From positions 1 through 50,804 of the forward strand of contig CANHEA010000008.1 in NCBI GenBank assembly GCA_947459635.1: 50,804 nucleotides of DNA, given 5' to 3'. Both the position numbers and the translations under genes were made by a program. This document shows, one piece after another, positions 35,791-44,897 of this stretch. Numbering within the stretch: the stretch's first letter is position 1; the number at the start of each line of letters is the position of its first letter. The notes below the pieces were generated by a model that searched no databases, was not told the origin of the DNA, and was given only the letters and a program-made list of their open reading frames with translations. This stretch comes from Flavobacteriaceae bacterium (GTDB taxonomy: Bacteria; Bacteroidota; Bacteroidia; Flavobacteriales; Flavobacteriaceae).

Positions 35791-35806
35791 GTTAAGTCGA
35801 CTTAAC
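35791..35806. promoter_or_regulatory. Perfect 16-bp palindrome
   Basis: GTTAAGTCGACTTAAC equals its own reverse complement. It lies 34 nt before the lipoprotein ATG at 35840 and about 90 nt upstream of the divergent thioesterase promoter. It looks like a binding site for a dimeric regulator. Confidence 0.5.
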
Positions 35807-35839
35807 ATTTTTTACTATTTTTACCAAAAATCAAATAAA

Positions 35840-37420
35840 ATGCGCACTCTCATTTGTCTTGTCCTTGTAGGTTTTATCATTTCACTTAGTTCCTGCCGTA
35901 AAGATTTTGAAACCGTTCCTAGTCAAGGAAATCTTGGTTTCTCAAAAGATACCGTTTATTTAGATACCGTTTTTAGCAACATTGGTTCAAGTACTTACAC
36001 TTTAAAAGTGTACAATCGAAGCAATGAAGATATCAAGATTCCTAAAATCAAGTTAGGAAAACCAGGTTCTAAATACCGCATGATGCTCGATGGAATGACA
36101 GGTGAAGACGAAGATAACAACGGCATTGGCGATGGAAGAATTTTCAACAATGTCGAGTTGCTTGCCAAAGACAGCATGTACGTATTTATAGAAACAACGG
36201 CAAATATTGCTGATGCGAATCCAGATGATTTTTTATATACCGATGACATCGTATTTGATTCAGCCAACGGTCCACAGAAGGTGAATTTAGTGACGCTGAT
36301 TCGCGATGCGTATTTTCTATTTCCCAAAAAAGATGCCAATGGTATCAAAGAGAATTTACTTCTAGGGACTGACGATAGTGGTGAAGAAGTTCGCATCAAC
36401 GGCTTTGAATTGGATGAAAACGATCCTGTCAACGGCGACGAATATCACTTTAACAATACCAAACCATACGTGATTTATGGTTACGCAGGAGTTCCGGACG
36501 GCAAAACGTTGACTATAGATCCTGGTGCTCAAGTTTATTTTCATGACGCCTCTGGAATTGTTGTTCAACCTGGCGCGTCCATCAATATTAATGGTGCCGC
36601 TTCACCAGATCCGAATAATCCTCAGGCCAATGAAGTCACTTTTGAAGGCGATCGTCTCGAGCCGTTATATGAAGATATTCCCGGTCAATGGGGTACTATT
36701 TGGTTGCGGAGCGGAAGTATCAATAACAGCATTAATCATCTTACGTTAAAGAATGCAACTGTAGGATTATTGGTGGAAAATTGTGTCTTAAATATCCAGA
36801 ATTCTCAAATCTACAATTCTGCCAATTATGGCATATTGGCACGTGGCGCAACGATGAATAATTGCGAGAATCTGGTTGTTAATTTGGCGGGACAAGCCTC
36901 TTTAGCATGTACTATTGGCGGCAGTTATCAATTCAAACATTGTACGTTCAATAACAACTGGGCAAGTTCAAACCAAGTTGCCGTTTTGATGAGTAATTAT
37001 GAAGAACAACCGGACGGAACGAACATAACGGGATCTTTAGCACAAGCCAATTTTTACAATTGCATTATTTACAGCAGCAACAATATTGGCCTTTTCTTAG
37101 ACAAAATAAATGATGATGCCATTCCATTCTTTTTTGATGTACAATACTGCTTGATTAAATTTAGAGATAGCGGAACGTCATTGGCTGGAAAACCTATTTA
37201 CGATTTCATTCGAAGTCAATTAAATGGCAACATCAAAAATAAAGACCCGAAATTCTTTGACGCCAATTTAAATAAATTAAACATCAGCGATGATCCCGAT
37301 GGCGGTGCTTTTCAAAAAGGTCTTTTGGCATATTTAGTTCCATTGGATGTTTTGGGATTACCTAGAACCTCCAATCCGCCAGATTTGGGCGCCTATCAAA
37401 GTGCTCCTTTCCCAGAGTAA
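35840..37420 (+). CDS. Lipoprotein with right-handed beta-helix domain
   Basis: A 526-residue surface or periplasmic lipoprotein with lipobox SLSSC (Cys about residue 19). Residues 30-150 look like a beta-sandwich repeat with an Asp-rich loop (GEDEDNNGIGDG) that may bind calcium. From about residue 200 the sequence has regularly spaced short strands and asparagine ladders (INNSINHLTLKNATVGLLVE, IYNSANYGILARGATMNNCE), typical of a parallel beta-helix as in pectate-lyase-like folds. No clear catalytic residues were seen. It stands alone with a palindrome in its promoter; purL follows with its own promoter. Confidence 0.75.
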   Translation: MRTLICLVLVGFIISLSSCRKDFETVPSQGNLGFSKDTVYLDTVFSNIGSSTYTLKVYNRSNEDIKIPKIKLGKPGSKYRMMLDGMTGEDEDNNGIGDGRIFNNVELLAKDSMYVFIETTANIADANPDDFLYTDDIVFDSANGPQKVNLVTLIRDAYFLFPKKDANGIKENLLLGTDDSGEEVRINGFELDENDPVNGDEYHFNNTKPYVIYGYAGVPDGKTLTIDPGAQVYFHDASGIVVQPGASININGAASPDPNNPQANEVTFEGDRLEPLYEDIPGQWGTIWLRSGSINNSINHLTLKNATVGLLVENCVLNIQNSQIYNSANYGILARGATMNNCENLVVNLAGQASLACTIGGSYQFKHCTFNNNWASSNQVAVLMSNYEEQPDGTNITGSLAQANFYNCIIYSSNNIGLFLDKINDDAIPFFFDVQYCLIKFRDSGTSLAGKPIYDFIRSQLNGNIKNKDPKFFDANLNKLNISDDPDGGAFQKGLLAYLVPLDVLGLPRTSNPPDLGAYQSAPFPE

Positions 37421-37447
37421 TTGTTTAAAAGTCGTGATAAATGTTGA

Positions 37448-37478
37448 TTGTAGATTGTGCTTTTTTAACCTAAATTTG
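37448..37478 (+). promoter_or_regulatory. purL promoter
   Basis: A TTG at 37448-37450 is followed after 20 nt by TAAATTTG (37471-37478), a full -33/-7 match. Transcription would start near 37485, leaving a leader of about 19 nt rich in CAA words. Confidence 0.75.
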
Positions 37479-37503
37479 CGACAACAACTACAACTACACA
37501 ACA

Positions 37504-40500
37504 ATGATTCATTTCTTCGGAAACGAAAGTACAACTGTTTTTGCCGTGCAGACGCAAGACGAACTTTCGGCAGAAACCATTTCAAAATTAAACTGGCTTT
37601 TTGGCAATGTCAATCAAATAGAAAAATCCGTAATTGCGGATTTTTTTGTTGGTCCACGCGCCACCATGATTACGCCATGGAGCACCAATGCCGTCGAAAT
37701 AACCCAAAACATGGGCATCAGTGGGATTATTCGCATCGAGGAATTTCAAAAATCTAGTCCAGAATTTACCGACTTCGACCCGATGCTTTCTCAAAAATAC
37801 ACGGTTTTAGATCAGGATATTTTTACGATTCATATTCAACCCGAACCAATAAAAGAGATTGACAATATCGCCGAATACAATCAGAAAGAAGGATTGTCAT
37901 TGAGCGCCGAAGAAGTTGATTATTTAAATAAATTATCCGAAAAAATTGGAAGAAAACTGACTGACTCAGAAGTTTTTGGTTTTTCGCAAGTGAATTCCGA
38001 ACACTGTCGACACAAGATTTTCAACGGCACTTTTGTGATTGATGGCATTGAACAAGAATCGTCTTTGTTTAAGATGATTAAGAAAACGTCCGCAGAAAAT
38101 CCGAACGATATTGTGTCGGCTTACAAAGATAATGTCGCTTTTATCAAAGGGCCGAAAGTGCAACAATTTGCACCACTATCTCCAGAAAAACCAGATTTCT
38201 ACGCCATCAAAGACTTCGATTCGGTAATTTCCCTCAAAGCGGAAACCCATAATTTCCCCACAACGGTCGAGCCTTTCAACGGAGCTGCAACAGGTTCGGG
38301 TGGAGAAATACGAGATCGCCTTGCCGGTGGTCAAGGTTCATTACCACTCGCAGGAACCGCAGTCTACATGACTTCTTATTCCCGATTACAAAAAAACAGA
38401 ACTTGGGATGCAAACTTACCAGAAAGAAAATGGTTGTATCAAACACCATTAGATATTTTGATCAAAGCGTCAAATGGTGCCGCAGATTTTGGAAATAAAT
38501 TCGGGCAGCCGCTGATTACTGGTTCATTACTAACTTTCGAAAATAAAGAAAATAACAGAACCTTAGGCTACGACAAAGTCATCATGCAAGCTGGCGGCAT
38601 TGGTTACGGGAAAATAGATCAATCGCTCAAACACAAACCTAAAATGGGAGACAAAGTCGTGATTTTAGGTGGTGAAAATTACCGAATCGGAATGGGAGGC
38701 GCTGCGGTTTCTTCTGCCGATACGGGTGCATTTAGTTCGGGTATTGAACTAAACGCCATCCAACGGTCGAATCCTGAAATGCAAAAACGTGCTGCCAATG
38801 CGATTCGTGGTTTGGTCGAAAGCGACGTTAATCCGATTGTGTCCATTCACGATCACGGCGCTGGTGGACATCTCAATTGTCTTTCTGAATTGGTAGAAGA
38901 AACGGGTGGACTTATCGACTTAGATCAATTGCCAATTGGCGATCCGACTTTGTCTGCGAAAGAAATTATTGGCAACGAATCGCAAGAACGCATGGGCTTG
39001 GTGATTGGTCAAGACGACATCGAATTATTGCAGAAAATTGCAGACCGCGAACGTTCGCCGATGTATCAGGTTGGCGACATCACTGGTAATCATCGCTTTA
39101 CTTTTGAATCAAAAACGACCGGTGCCAAACCCATGGATTTTGCTATTGAAGACATGTTTGGAAGTTCACCAAAAGTAGTTATGACCGACATCTCCGTCGA
39201 TAGAAAATATCAAGATTTAGTCTACTCGCCAGATAGAATAACAGACTACATTCAGCAAGTTTTGCAACTAGAAGCCGTTGCCTGCAAAGATTGGTTGACC
39301 AACAAAGTCGATCGCTGTGTTGGTGGAAAAGTGGCCAAGCAACAATGCGTCGGACCTTTGCAACTGCCGCTAAATAACGTTGGTGTGATGGCGTTGGATT
39401 TTCAAGGAAAAGAAGGCGTCGCAACCTCAATCGGACACGCGCCAATTGCCGCACTGATTGACCCAGTTGCTGGAAGCAGAAATGCCATTGGAGAAGCTTT
39501 GTCTAATATCATTTGGGCGCCAATAAAAGACGGAATCAAAGGAATTTCATTATCTGCCAATTGGATGTGGGCTTGTAAAAATGAAGGGGAAGACGCGCGG
39601 TTATACGCTGCAGTTAAAGGCTGTTCGGACTTTGCCATCGAACTGGGAATCAATATTCCGACCGGAAAAGATTCGCTGTCGATGAAACAAAAATATCCGA
39701 ATGAAGAAGTCATTGCGCCGGGAACTGTGATCATTTCTGCCGGCGGAAATTGCACCGATATTACTAAAGTCGTTGAACCTGTGTTGCAAAAAAATGCGGG
39801 CTCTATTTATTATATTAATTTATCCCAAGATGAATTCAAATTAGGCGGTAGTTCGTTCGCTCAGATTTTGAATCAAGTTGGTTGCGATGCACCGACAATA
39901 AAAGATAGTAGCTTTTTTAAATGTGCTTTCAATACGATTCAAGATTTGATTCTTGACAATCAAATTGTTGCTGGACACGATATTGGTAGCGGTGGATTGA
40001 TTACGACACTCTTGGAAATGTGCTTTACCGATGTTAATATAGGAGCGAACATCGATTTGACTGTTTTTGATGAAAATGATGCCATCAAAGTACTGTTTGC
40101 TGAGAATATTGGAATTGTCGTTCAAGCCAAACAAGATTCCGTTTTCGAAAGTGCCTTAAAAAACAACGTTATTCCATTTTACAAATTAGGAACAGTTACA
40201 TCAACCGATAACCTTCAACTCACAACCAACAACAACTCACAACCGACAACTGTCAACTTACAACTGTCCACATACAGAGACATTTGGTTTGAAACCTCTT
40301 ACCTACTCGACGCTCATCAAAGCAAGAACAACAAAGCCAAAGAGCGTTTTGACCATTATAAAAACCAAGCACTACACTACAGTTTTCCTACACATTTTAC
40401 CGGAAGAAAACCAGTAATTGATACTTCAAAACCACGACCAAAAGCAGCCATCATTCGCGAAAAAGGAAGCAATTCAGAACGTGAAATGGCCAACGCCATG

Positions 40501-41181
40501 TACCTTGCTGGGTTTGATGTCAAAGATGTGCATATGACCGATTTGATTTCAGGTCGCGAGGATTTGACCGGCATTCAGTTTATTGGCGCTGTGGGTGGAT
40601 TCTCTAATTCGGATGTTCTCGGATCCGCCAAAGGTTGGGCTGGCGCGTTTTTGTATAATGAAAAAGCGAAATTGATATTGGAGAATTTCTTTAAAAGAGA
40701 CGACACCTTATCGGTCGGAATTTGCAATGGCTGTCAGTTGTTTATGGAACTCGAAGTCATTTATCCTGAGCACGAAATTCACGGCAAAATGAAACACAAT
40801 GACAGTCAAAAACACGAAAGTATTTTTACGTCAGTGACAGTTCAAGAAAACAATTCGATCATGCTAAGTTCTCTTGCTGGTAGCACTTTAGGCGTTTGGG
40901 TTTCTCACGGCGAAGGAAAATTTGATTTGCCGTACGAAGAAAATAAATACCAAATCGTGGCCAAATACGGTTATGAAAATTATCCCGCCAATCCCAACGG
41001 ATCTGATTATAATACCGCGATGCTGTGCGATAAGACCGGTCGACATTTAGTGATGATGCCGCATATAGAAAGATCTACGTTTTCATGGAACTGGGCACAT
41101 TATCCAAAGGATCGAAACGATGAAGTTTCGCCTTGGTTGGAAGCATTTGTAAATGCAAAAAAATGGATTGATAACCTTTAA
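37504..41181 (+). CDS. purL: Phosphoribosylformylglycinamidine synthase (single chain)
   Basis: Step four of purine synthesis: turns FGAR, glutamine and ATP into FGAM. The 1225-residue product is the large type with both synthase and glutaminase. The first synthase half has HSE (SEHCRHKIF) and KAETHNFPTTVEPFNGAATGSGGEIRD; the second half has LPTGKDSLSMKQ-like INIPTGKDSLS. The C-terminal class I glutaminase uses Cys1074 (GICNGCQ), His1187 and Glu1189 (MPHIERSTFSWNW). Between the synthase and glutaminase, residues about 900-924 are encoded by DNA that matches the intergenic repeat near yidD, giving a Thr/Asn/Gln-rich stretch that is likely an inserted linker. It has its own promoter. Confidence 0.96.
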   Translation: MIHFFGNESTTVFAVQTQDELSAETISKLNWLFGNVNQIEKSVIADFFVGPRATMITPWSTNAVEITQNMGISGIIRIEEFQKSSPEFTDFDPMLSQKYTVLDQDIFTIHIQPEPIKEIDNIAEYNQKEGLSLSAEEVDYLNKLSEKIGRKLTDSEVFGFSQVNSEHCRHKIFNGTFVIDGIEQESSLFKMIKKTSAENPNDIVSAYKDNVAFIKGPKVQQFAPLSPEKPDFYAIKDFDSVISLKAETHNFPTTVEPFNGAATGSGGEIRDRLAGGQGSLPLAGTAVYMTSYSRLQKNRTWDANLPERKWLYQTPLDILIKASNGAADFGNKFGQPLITGSLLTFENKENNRTLGYDKVIMQAGGIGYGKIDQSLKHKPKMGDKVVILGGENYRIGMGGAAVSSADTGAFSSGIELNAIQRSNPEMQKRAANAIRGLVESDVNPIVSIHDHGAGGHLNCLSELVEETGGLIDLDQLPIGDPTLSAKEIIGNESQERMGLVIGQDDIELLQKIADRERSPMYQVGDITGNHRFTFESKTTGAKPMDFAIEDMFGSSPKVVMTDISVDRKYQDLVYSPDRITDYIQQVLQLEAVACKDWLTNKVDRCVGGKVAKQQCVGPLQLPLNNVGVMALDFQGKEGVATSIGHAPIAALIDPVAGSRNAIGEALSNIIWAPIKDGIKGISLSANWMWACKNEGEDARLYAAVKGCSDFAIELGINIPTGKDSLSMKQKYPNEEVIAPGTVIISAGGNCTDITKVVEPVLQKNAGSIYYINLSQDEFKLGGSSFAQILNQVGCDAPTIKDSSFFKCAFNTIQDLILDNQIVAGHDIGSGGLITTLLEMCFTDVNIGANIDLTVFDENDAIKVLFAENIGIVVQAKQDSVFESALKNNVIPFYKLGTVTSTDNLQLTTNNNSQPTTVNLQLSTYRDIWFETSYLLDAHQSKNNKAKERFDHYKNQALHYSFPTHFTGRKPVIDTSKPRPKAAIIREKGSNSEREMANAMYLAGFDVKDVHMTDLISGREDLTGIQFIGAVGGFSNSDVLGSAKGWAGAFLYNEKAKLILENFFKRDDTLSVGICNGCQLFMELEVIYPEHEIHGKMKHNDSQKHESIFTSVTVQENNSIMLSSLAGSTLGVWVSHGEGKFDLPYEENKYQIVAKYGYENYPANPNGSDYNTAMLCDKTGRHLVMMPHIERSTFSWNWAHYPKDRNDEVSPWLEAFVNAKKWIDNL
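40201..40275 (+). repeat. CAACCGACAAC-type repeat inside purL
   Basis: This CAA-rich stretch repeats the word ACAACTCACAACCGACAAC (40232-40250) exactly as at 2356-2374, with partial copies on both sides (CAACCGATAACC, CAACTCACAACC, CAACTTACAACTG). It keeps the purL frame and encodes about 25 residues of low complexity before the conserved YRDIWFETSYLL. Either a repeat entered purL in frame or both stretches arose by the same slippage. Confidence 0.75.
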
Positions 41182-41191
41182 AAAAACTCAT

Positions 41192-41635
41192 ATGAAATTA
41201 CGTATTGTATGCTTCTTTGTCGTCGTATTGTTTACATTTAAAAGTTTCTCGCAAAATACCGTTTCCGAAATACAAACAAGATCGGGTATACATTTTATCA
41301 GAACAAATATAAACTATCCTGTCACGGGCAAGTATCTTTTCAATGGTGGTGAACCCGTCGTCGAATTGAACGAGGATGGAACTGGGTTTTACCAACTGCA
41401 TGATCAGCCCAAAAGACCTATCAATTGGGGAATTGAGTGTGAAAAAGAAGGAAAACCACTGTTCAAAAAAGGATTTAATACGGCAGCTTATTCCCTCTGG
41501 TATCAATTCCTAACAACGTACGAAGCAGACACGAATTTAGATTGGAATCTTGTTCCGTTTACCATTCATTTTAGTACTTTAAAAATGTTTATTCAAGGGG
41601 AACGCGAGAAGAGTTATACCGAAAAAGAGAAATAA
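41192..41635 (+). CDS. Small secreted protein of unknown function
   Basis: A 147-residue protein with a signal peptide (MKLRIVCFFVVVLFTFKSFSQ). I do not recognise a domain. The mature part reads as mixed beta, with GKYLFNGGEPVVELNEDGTGFYQLHDQP and a tryptophan-rich centre. The ATG at 41192, 10 nt after the purL stop, gives the signal peptide. An in-frame ATG at 41153 lies inside purL and is rejected. A DUF3667 gene follows after 19 nt, so the two probably share a transcript. Confidence 0.72.
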   Translation: MKLRIVCFFVVVLFTFKSFSQNTVSEIQTRSGIHFIRTNINYPVTGKYLFNGGEPVVELNEDGTGFYQLHDQPKRPINWGIECEKEGKPLFKKGFNTAAYSLWYQFLTTYEADTNLDWNLVPFTIHFSTLKMFIQGEREKSYTEKEK

Positions 41636-41654
41636 AATGTATGTTTGCTAAACG

Positions 41655-42419
41655 ATGACAACAACTACATGTTTAAACTGCCAAGCTGAAATTGACAAGA
41701 ACTATTGTTCAACTTGTGGACAAAAGACAGACATTCATCGCATTACCGTTAAGCATTTTCTATTTCATGACTTGCTGCATGGCGTTTGGCATATCGACAA
41801 AGGCATTTTATTTACTTTAAAGGAAACAATTGTTCGGCCTGGTCAAGCAGCACTAGATTATATCAAAGGCAAACGAATTCGATATTATAATGTGTTTTAC
41901 CTTTGCTTACTCGTGATCGGTTTGAATCTTTTATTGAGTCATTTATATGATTCAATTCTTCATACCGAAGTTGATCCGAAAAACGACACCATTGCGGTAA
42001 GCAATTTTTTCAAAGAACATCTCAAAGCGATCCTGCTGAGCATCATCCCTATTTTAGGTTTAAATTCTTATTGGATTTTTCGTAGACTCAAACTTAATTT
42101 AGCTGAGCAATTTATCCTCAGCGGGTTTTGCTTGTTGGGAATGCTATTGATTGGAATTCTATTTAGTTTATTTGATTTCATAAATAAGTTTGAGATACCT
42201 TCTTTTATGACTTTTTTCGAAGTCGCTTCCTTTTTCATGATTCCGTTATTTGTTTCTTGGACGTACTACAATGCAACAAAAGGACTGTATTCATTTGGTG
42301 GATTTTTCTGGAGAATCCTACTATTTTACATATGCGTATTCACTGTTTTGCTGTTGTTTCTTTCCATAATTGTAACGAACTTGACTGACGGAAAAGGCGC
42401 TTTCTACATCAACTTATAA
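41655..42419 (+). CDS. DUF3667 membrane protein, short paralogue
   Basis: A 254-residue relative of the protein at 31132. The zinc ribbon is CLNC (residues 6-9) and YCSTCGQ (residues 17-23). The family block HDLLHGVWHIDKGILFTLKETIVRPGQAALDYIKGKRIRYYNVF precedes the first of about five membrane helices. It lacks the long charged insert of its paralogue. Function is unknown; the ribbon should face the cytoplasm. It follows a small secreted protein gene. The zinc ribbon and the RPGQAALDYIKGKRIRYY block make family assignment secure. Confidence 0.85.
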   Translation: MTTTTCLNCQAEIDKNYCSTCGQKTDIHRITVKHFLFHDLLHGVWHIDKGILFTLKETIVRPGQAALDYIKGKRIRYYNVFYLCLLVIGLNLLLSHLYDSILHTEVDPKNDTIAVSNFFKEHLKAILLSIIPILGLNSYWIFRRLKLNLAEQFILSGFCLLGMLLIGILFSLFDFINKFEIPSFMTFFEVASFFMIPLFVSWTYYNATKGLYSFGGFFWRILLFYICVFTVLLLFLSIIVTNLTDGKGAFYINL

Positions 42420-42481
42420 GTCGATTTTTTTCAACTATTTGAAACAAATGTTAATCATGTAAGCAAATTAGAAATAAAGAA

Positions 42482-42489
42482 TATCTTTG
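42482..42489 (+). promoter_or_regulatory. -7 box for the M14 carboxypeptidase
   Basis: TATCTTTG ends 18 nt before the ATG at 42508. It overlaps the alternative TTG start at 42487 and so supports the ATG. No ideal TTG is seen upstream. Confidence 0.5.
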
Positions 42490-42507
42490 AAATCTAATTT
42501 CACGCTC

Positions 42508-44883
42508 ATGAAGAATTTCAAACTTGCTATATTACTTTGTATTGTTTCCTTGTCACTTTTTGCACAACCTAAAGTGGAGCATTACCACCGGGCAAAAATC
42601 ATCTACAACTCCATCCAAAATCTAACAAAATTGCAAGAATTAGGAGTGCCAATAGACCATGGAATCCATAAAATGGGCTATTCTTTGACGTCAGATTTTT
42701 CCGATTCCGAAATTCAAAAAGCAAGAAACTTAGGACTTCAGGTCGACATTGAAATAGAAGACGTTCAAAAATTCTACGTTGAACAAAACAAAAGTAAAAA
42801 ACAACGAATCGCCAGTCCACAGAATGGTACCTGTAATGAAATCCCGGAAGACTACGTGGTTCCTTTTAATTTCAGTTTAGGTTCGATGGGCGGTTACCTC
42901 ACCTATGAAGAAATGCTATTTCAATTAGATGCTATGCATTCCGCCTTTCCCAATTTGATCACAGCAAGAGAAAACATAGGAACCTTTACTACGCAAGAAG
43001 GCCGTTTTTTACAATCCGTAAAAATTACCAGTAATCCTGACGTTCCGTCCACAAAACCGCAAGTTTTATACACTGCAGTGCATCATGCAAGAGAACCCAT
43101 TTCGTTGTCGCAAACCATATTTTACATGTGGTATTTGCTCGAAAATTATGAAAGTAATGAAGCTATCAAAAGAATAGTAGATAATACCGAACTGTACTTT
43201 ATTCCAGTGGTAAATCCTGATGGCTATATCTATAACGAAACCACAAACCCCAATGGTGGCGGGATGTGGCGAAAAAACAGAAGACCTTTTGATGGTGGTC
43301 TTTTCGGAGTAGACAATAATAGAAACTACGACTATTGGAAAGACAATGACGCTTTACAAAGTGTTTGGAATACTACAGGAGTTTCGCCGGACGTAACAGG
43401 AGAAACTTATCCGGGACCAAGTGCGATGTCTGAACCTGAGAATCTTGCGATTGAATACTTCGTGAATACGCATAATTTCAAAGCGGCATTAAATGCACAC
43501 ACTTTCAGTAATTTATTACTTCATCCATTTGGTTATGATCTCAATACGCCAAGTCCAGATGAATTTATCTTTAGCAAACTAGGCGAAATCATGGTGTCAA
43601 AAAACCAATTTGCAAACATTATTTCATCTCTTTTATATCCCGCTTCAGGGAACTCAGATGATTTTATGTACGGACAAACCATGAATCACAGTAAGATTTA
43701 TTCCTATACACCAGAAATTGGTGATTCCTTTTGGCCAGCCGAAACGGATATTTTACCACTTTGCAAAGCAATGATGTACACGAATTTGACGGCGGCTAAA
43801 TTCGTTAACGATTATACACTTTTGGAAGATACTTCTGCTGATTATTTGGGCAGTACTTCAATTGTAAATGCAAATTTTAAATTGACCAAAATTGGATTGG
43901 CAACCAATAATAACTATACGGTTTCTATCAATCCGATTTCATCAAATATCACTAGCGTTGGCGTTCCTTTTGTGGCAAATAACCTCAATATATTTGAACC
44001 TGTAAGTTCCAATATCGAATTAGGTTTGGCCAGTGGGACTGCTACGGGAGATCTTATTGTCTACGAATTGGTAGTTGATAATGGAACCTTTATCGAAAAG
44101 ACTTTAGTCACCAAACGATTTGGTGGTATGCAGACGATTTATAGTAATAATTGTTCTACCATTTCAAATTTCACAGGAACTTGGGGTACAACAACGGAAG
44201 ACTTTGTTTCGCCAGGAACTTCAATCACTGATTCTCCAAATAGCAATTACGCGGATTCGCAGCAAAAAACGATTACTCTTACGGCGCCATTAGCGGTTCC
44301 AAATACTACTGGAGCCAATTTGACATTTTCAGCGAAATGGGCGATTGAAAACAACTATGATTCGGTTCGATTTCAAATTAGACTTGCAAATAGCAATACT
44401 TGGGTGTCACAATGTGGAAAATATACTAACTTCGGCAATGTCAATAGCGGTCAGCCAGAAGGCCCGCTTTACGATGGTGTACAATCGACTTGGGTTACAG
44501 AACAAATCAGTTTGGAAGATTATTTAGGACAGAATATTAGAATTCGTTTTATTTTAAATTCCGATCAGGGAAGCAATTTAGATGGGTTTTATTTTGATGA
44601 TTTGCAGTTGAATGTGCCTGTTTCGGCAACACTTACATCGAATACTTCAGAAATTTCGAAATTTAGAATTTACCCCAATCCTACGAATTCGATTATTCAT
44701 ATTAATACCATACAAAATGACTATGATATTGATATTTATAATTTGGTTGGTCAATTGGTATTATCAAAGAAAGCTAATGATGGACTTCAAAGTATAAATG
44801 TTAGTGATTTTACTACTGGCATTTACATTATTGAAATGAAATCTGACAACATTATCGAAAGACAGAAATTCTATAAGAATTAA
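42508..44883 (+). CDS. M14 zinc carboxypeptidase with type IX sorting domain
   Basis: A 791-residue secreted metallopeptidase. The signal peptide is MKNFKLAILLCIVSLSLFAQ. The M14 domain (about 125-440) has the zinc pair in HHAREP (His193, Glu196), the third ligand in NAHTFSN, substrate residues in NPDGY and RKNRRP, the DNNRNYDYWK segment, and the catalytic Glu in YTPEIGDSFWP. A beta-sandwich part follows with an MAM/jelly-roll-like region. The last 75 residues (FRIYPNPTNSIIHIN through IIERQKFYKN) are a type A C-terminal sorting signal for the type IX system, so the enzyme is exported to the cell surface or medium, where it trims peptides. Confidence 0.92.
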   Translation: MKNFKLAILLCIVSLSLFAQPKVEHYHRAKIIYNSIQNLTKLQELGVPIDHGIHKMGYSLTSDFSDSEIQKARNLGLQVDIEIEDVQKFYVEQNKSKKQRIASPQNGTCNEIPEDYVVPFNFSLGSMGGYLTYEEMLFQLDAMHSAFPNLITARENIGTFTTQEGRFLQSVKITSNPDVPSTKPQVLYTAVHHAREPISLSQTIFYMWYLLENYESNEAIKRIVDNTELYFIPVVNPDGYIYNETTNPNGGGMWRKNRRPFDGGLFGVDNNRNYDYWKDNDALQSVWNTTGVSPDVTGETYPGPSAMSEPENLAIEYFVNTHNFKAALNAHTFSNLLLHPFGYDLNTPSPDEFIFSKLGEIMVSKNQFANIISSLLYPASGNSDDFMYGQTMNHSKIYSYTPEIGDSFWPAETDILPLCKAMMYTNLTAAKFVNDYTLLEDTSADYLGSTSIVNANFKLTKIGLATNNNYTVSINPISSNITSVGVPFVANNLNIFEPVSSNIELGLASGTATGDLIVYELVVDNGTFIEKTLVTKRFGGMQTIYSNNCSTISNFTGTWGTTTEDFVSPGTSITDSPNSNYADSQQKTITLTAPLAVPNTTGANLTFSAKWAIENNYDSVRFQIRLANSNTWVSQCGKYTNFGNVNSGQPEGPLYDGVQSTWVTEQISLEDYLGQNIRIRFILNSDQGSNLDGFYFDDLQLNVPVSATLTSNTSEISKFRIYPNPTNSIIHINTIQNDYDIDIYNLVGQLVLSKKANDGLQSINVSDFTTGIYIIEMKSDNIIERQKFYKN

Positions 44884-44897
44884 AGAAAACTGAAAAA

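Noticed and set aside
35695..35840. Riboswitch or T-box before the menI or lipoprotein genes
   Set aside because: Leaders are short and hold only a palindrome and a -7 box; no riboswitch core was seen here or before purL, asnB or cysS.
35995..36432. 145-codon open frame on - opposite the beta-helix lipoprotein
   Set aside because: Serine-rich shadow of the real gene with no recognisable domain.
39402..39755. 117-codon open frame on - opposite purL
   Set aside because: Shadow of a strongly conserved purL region.
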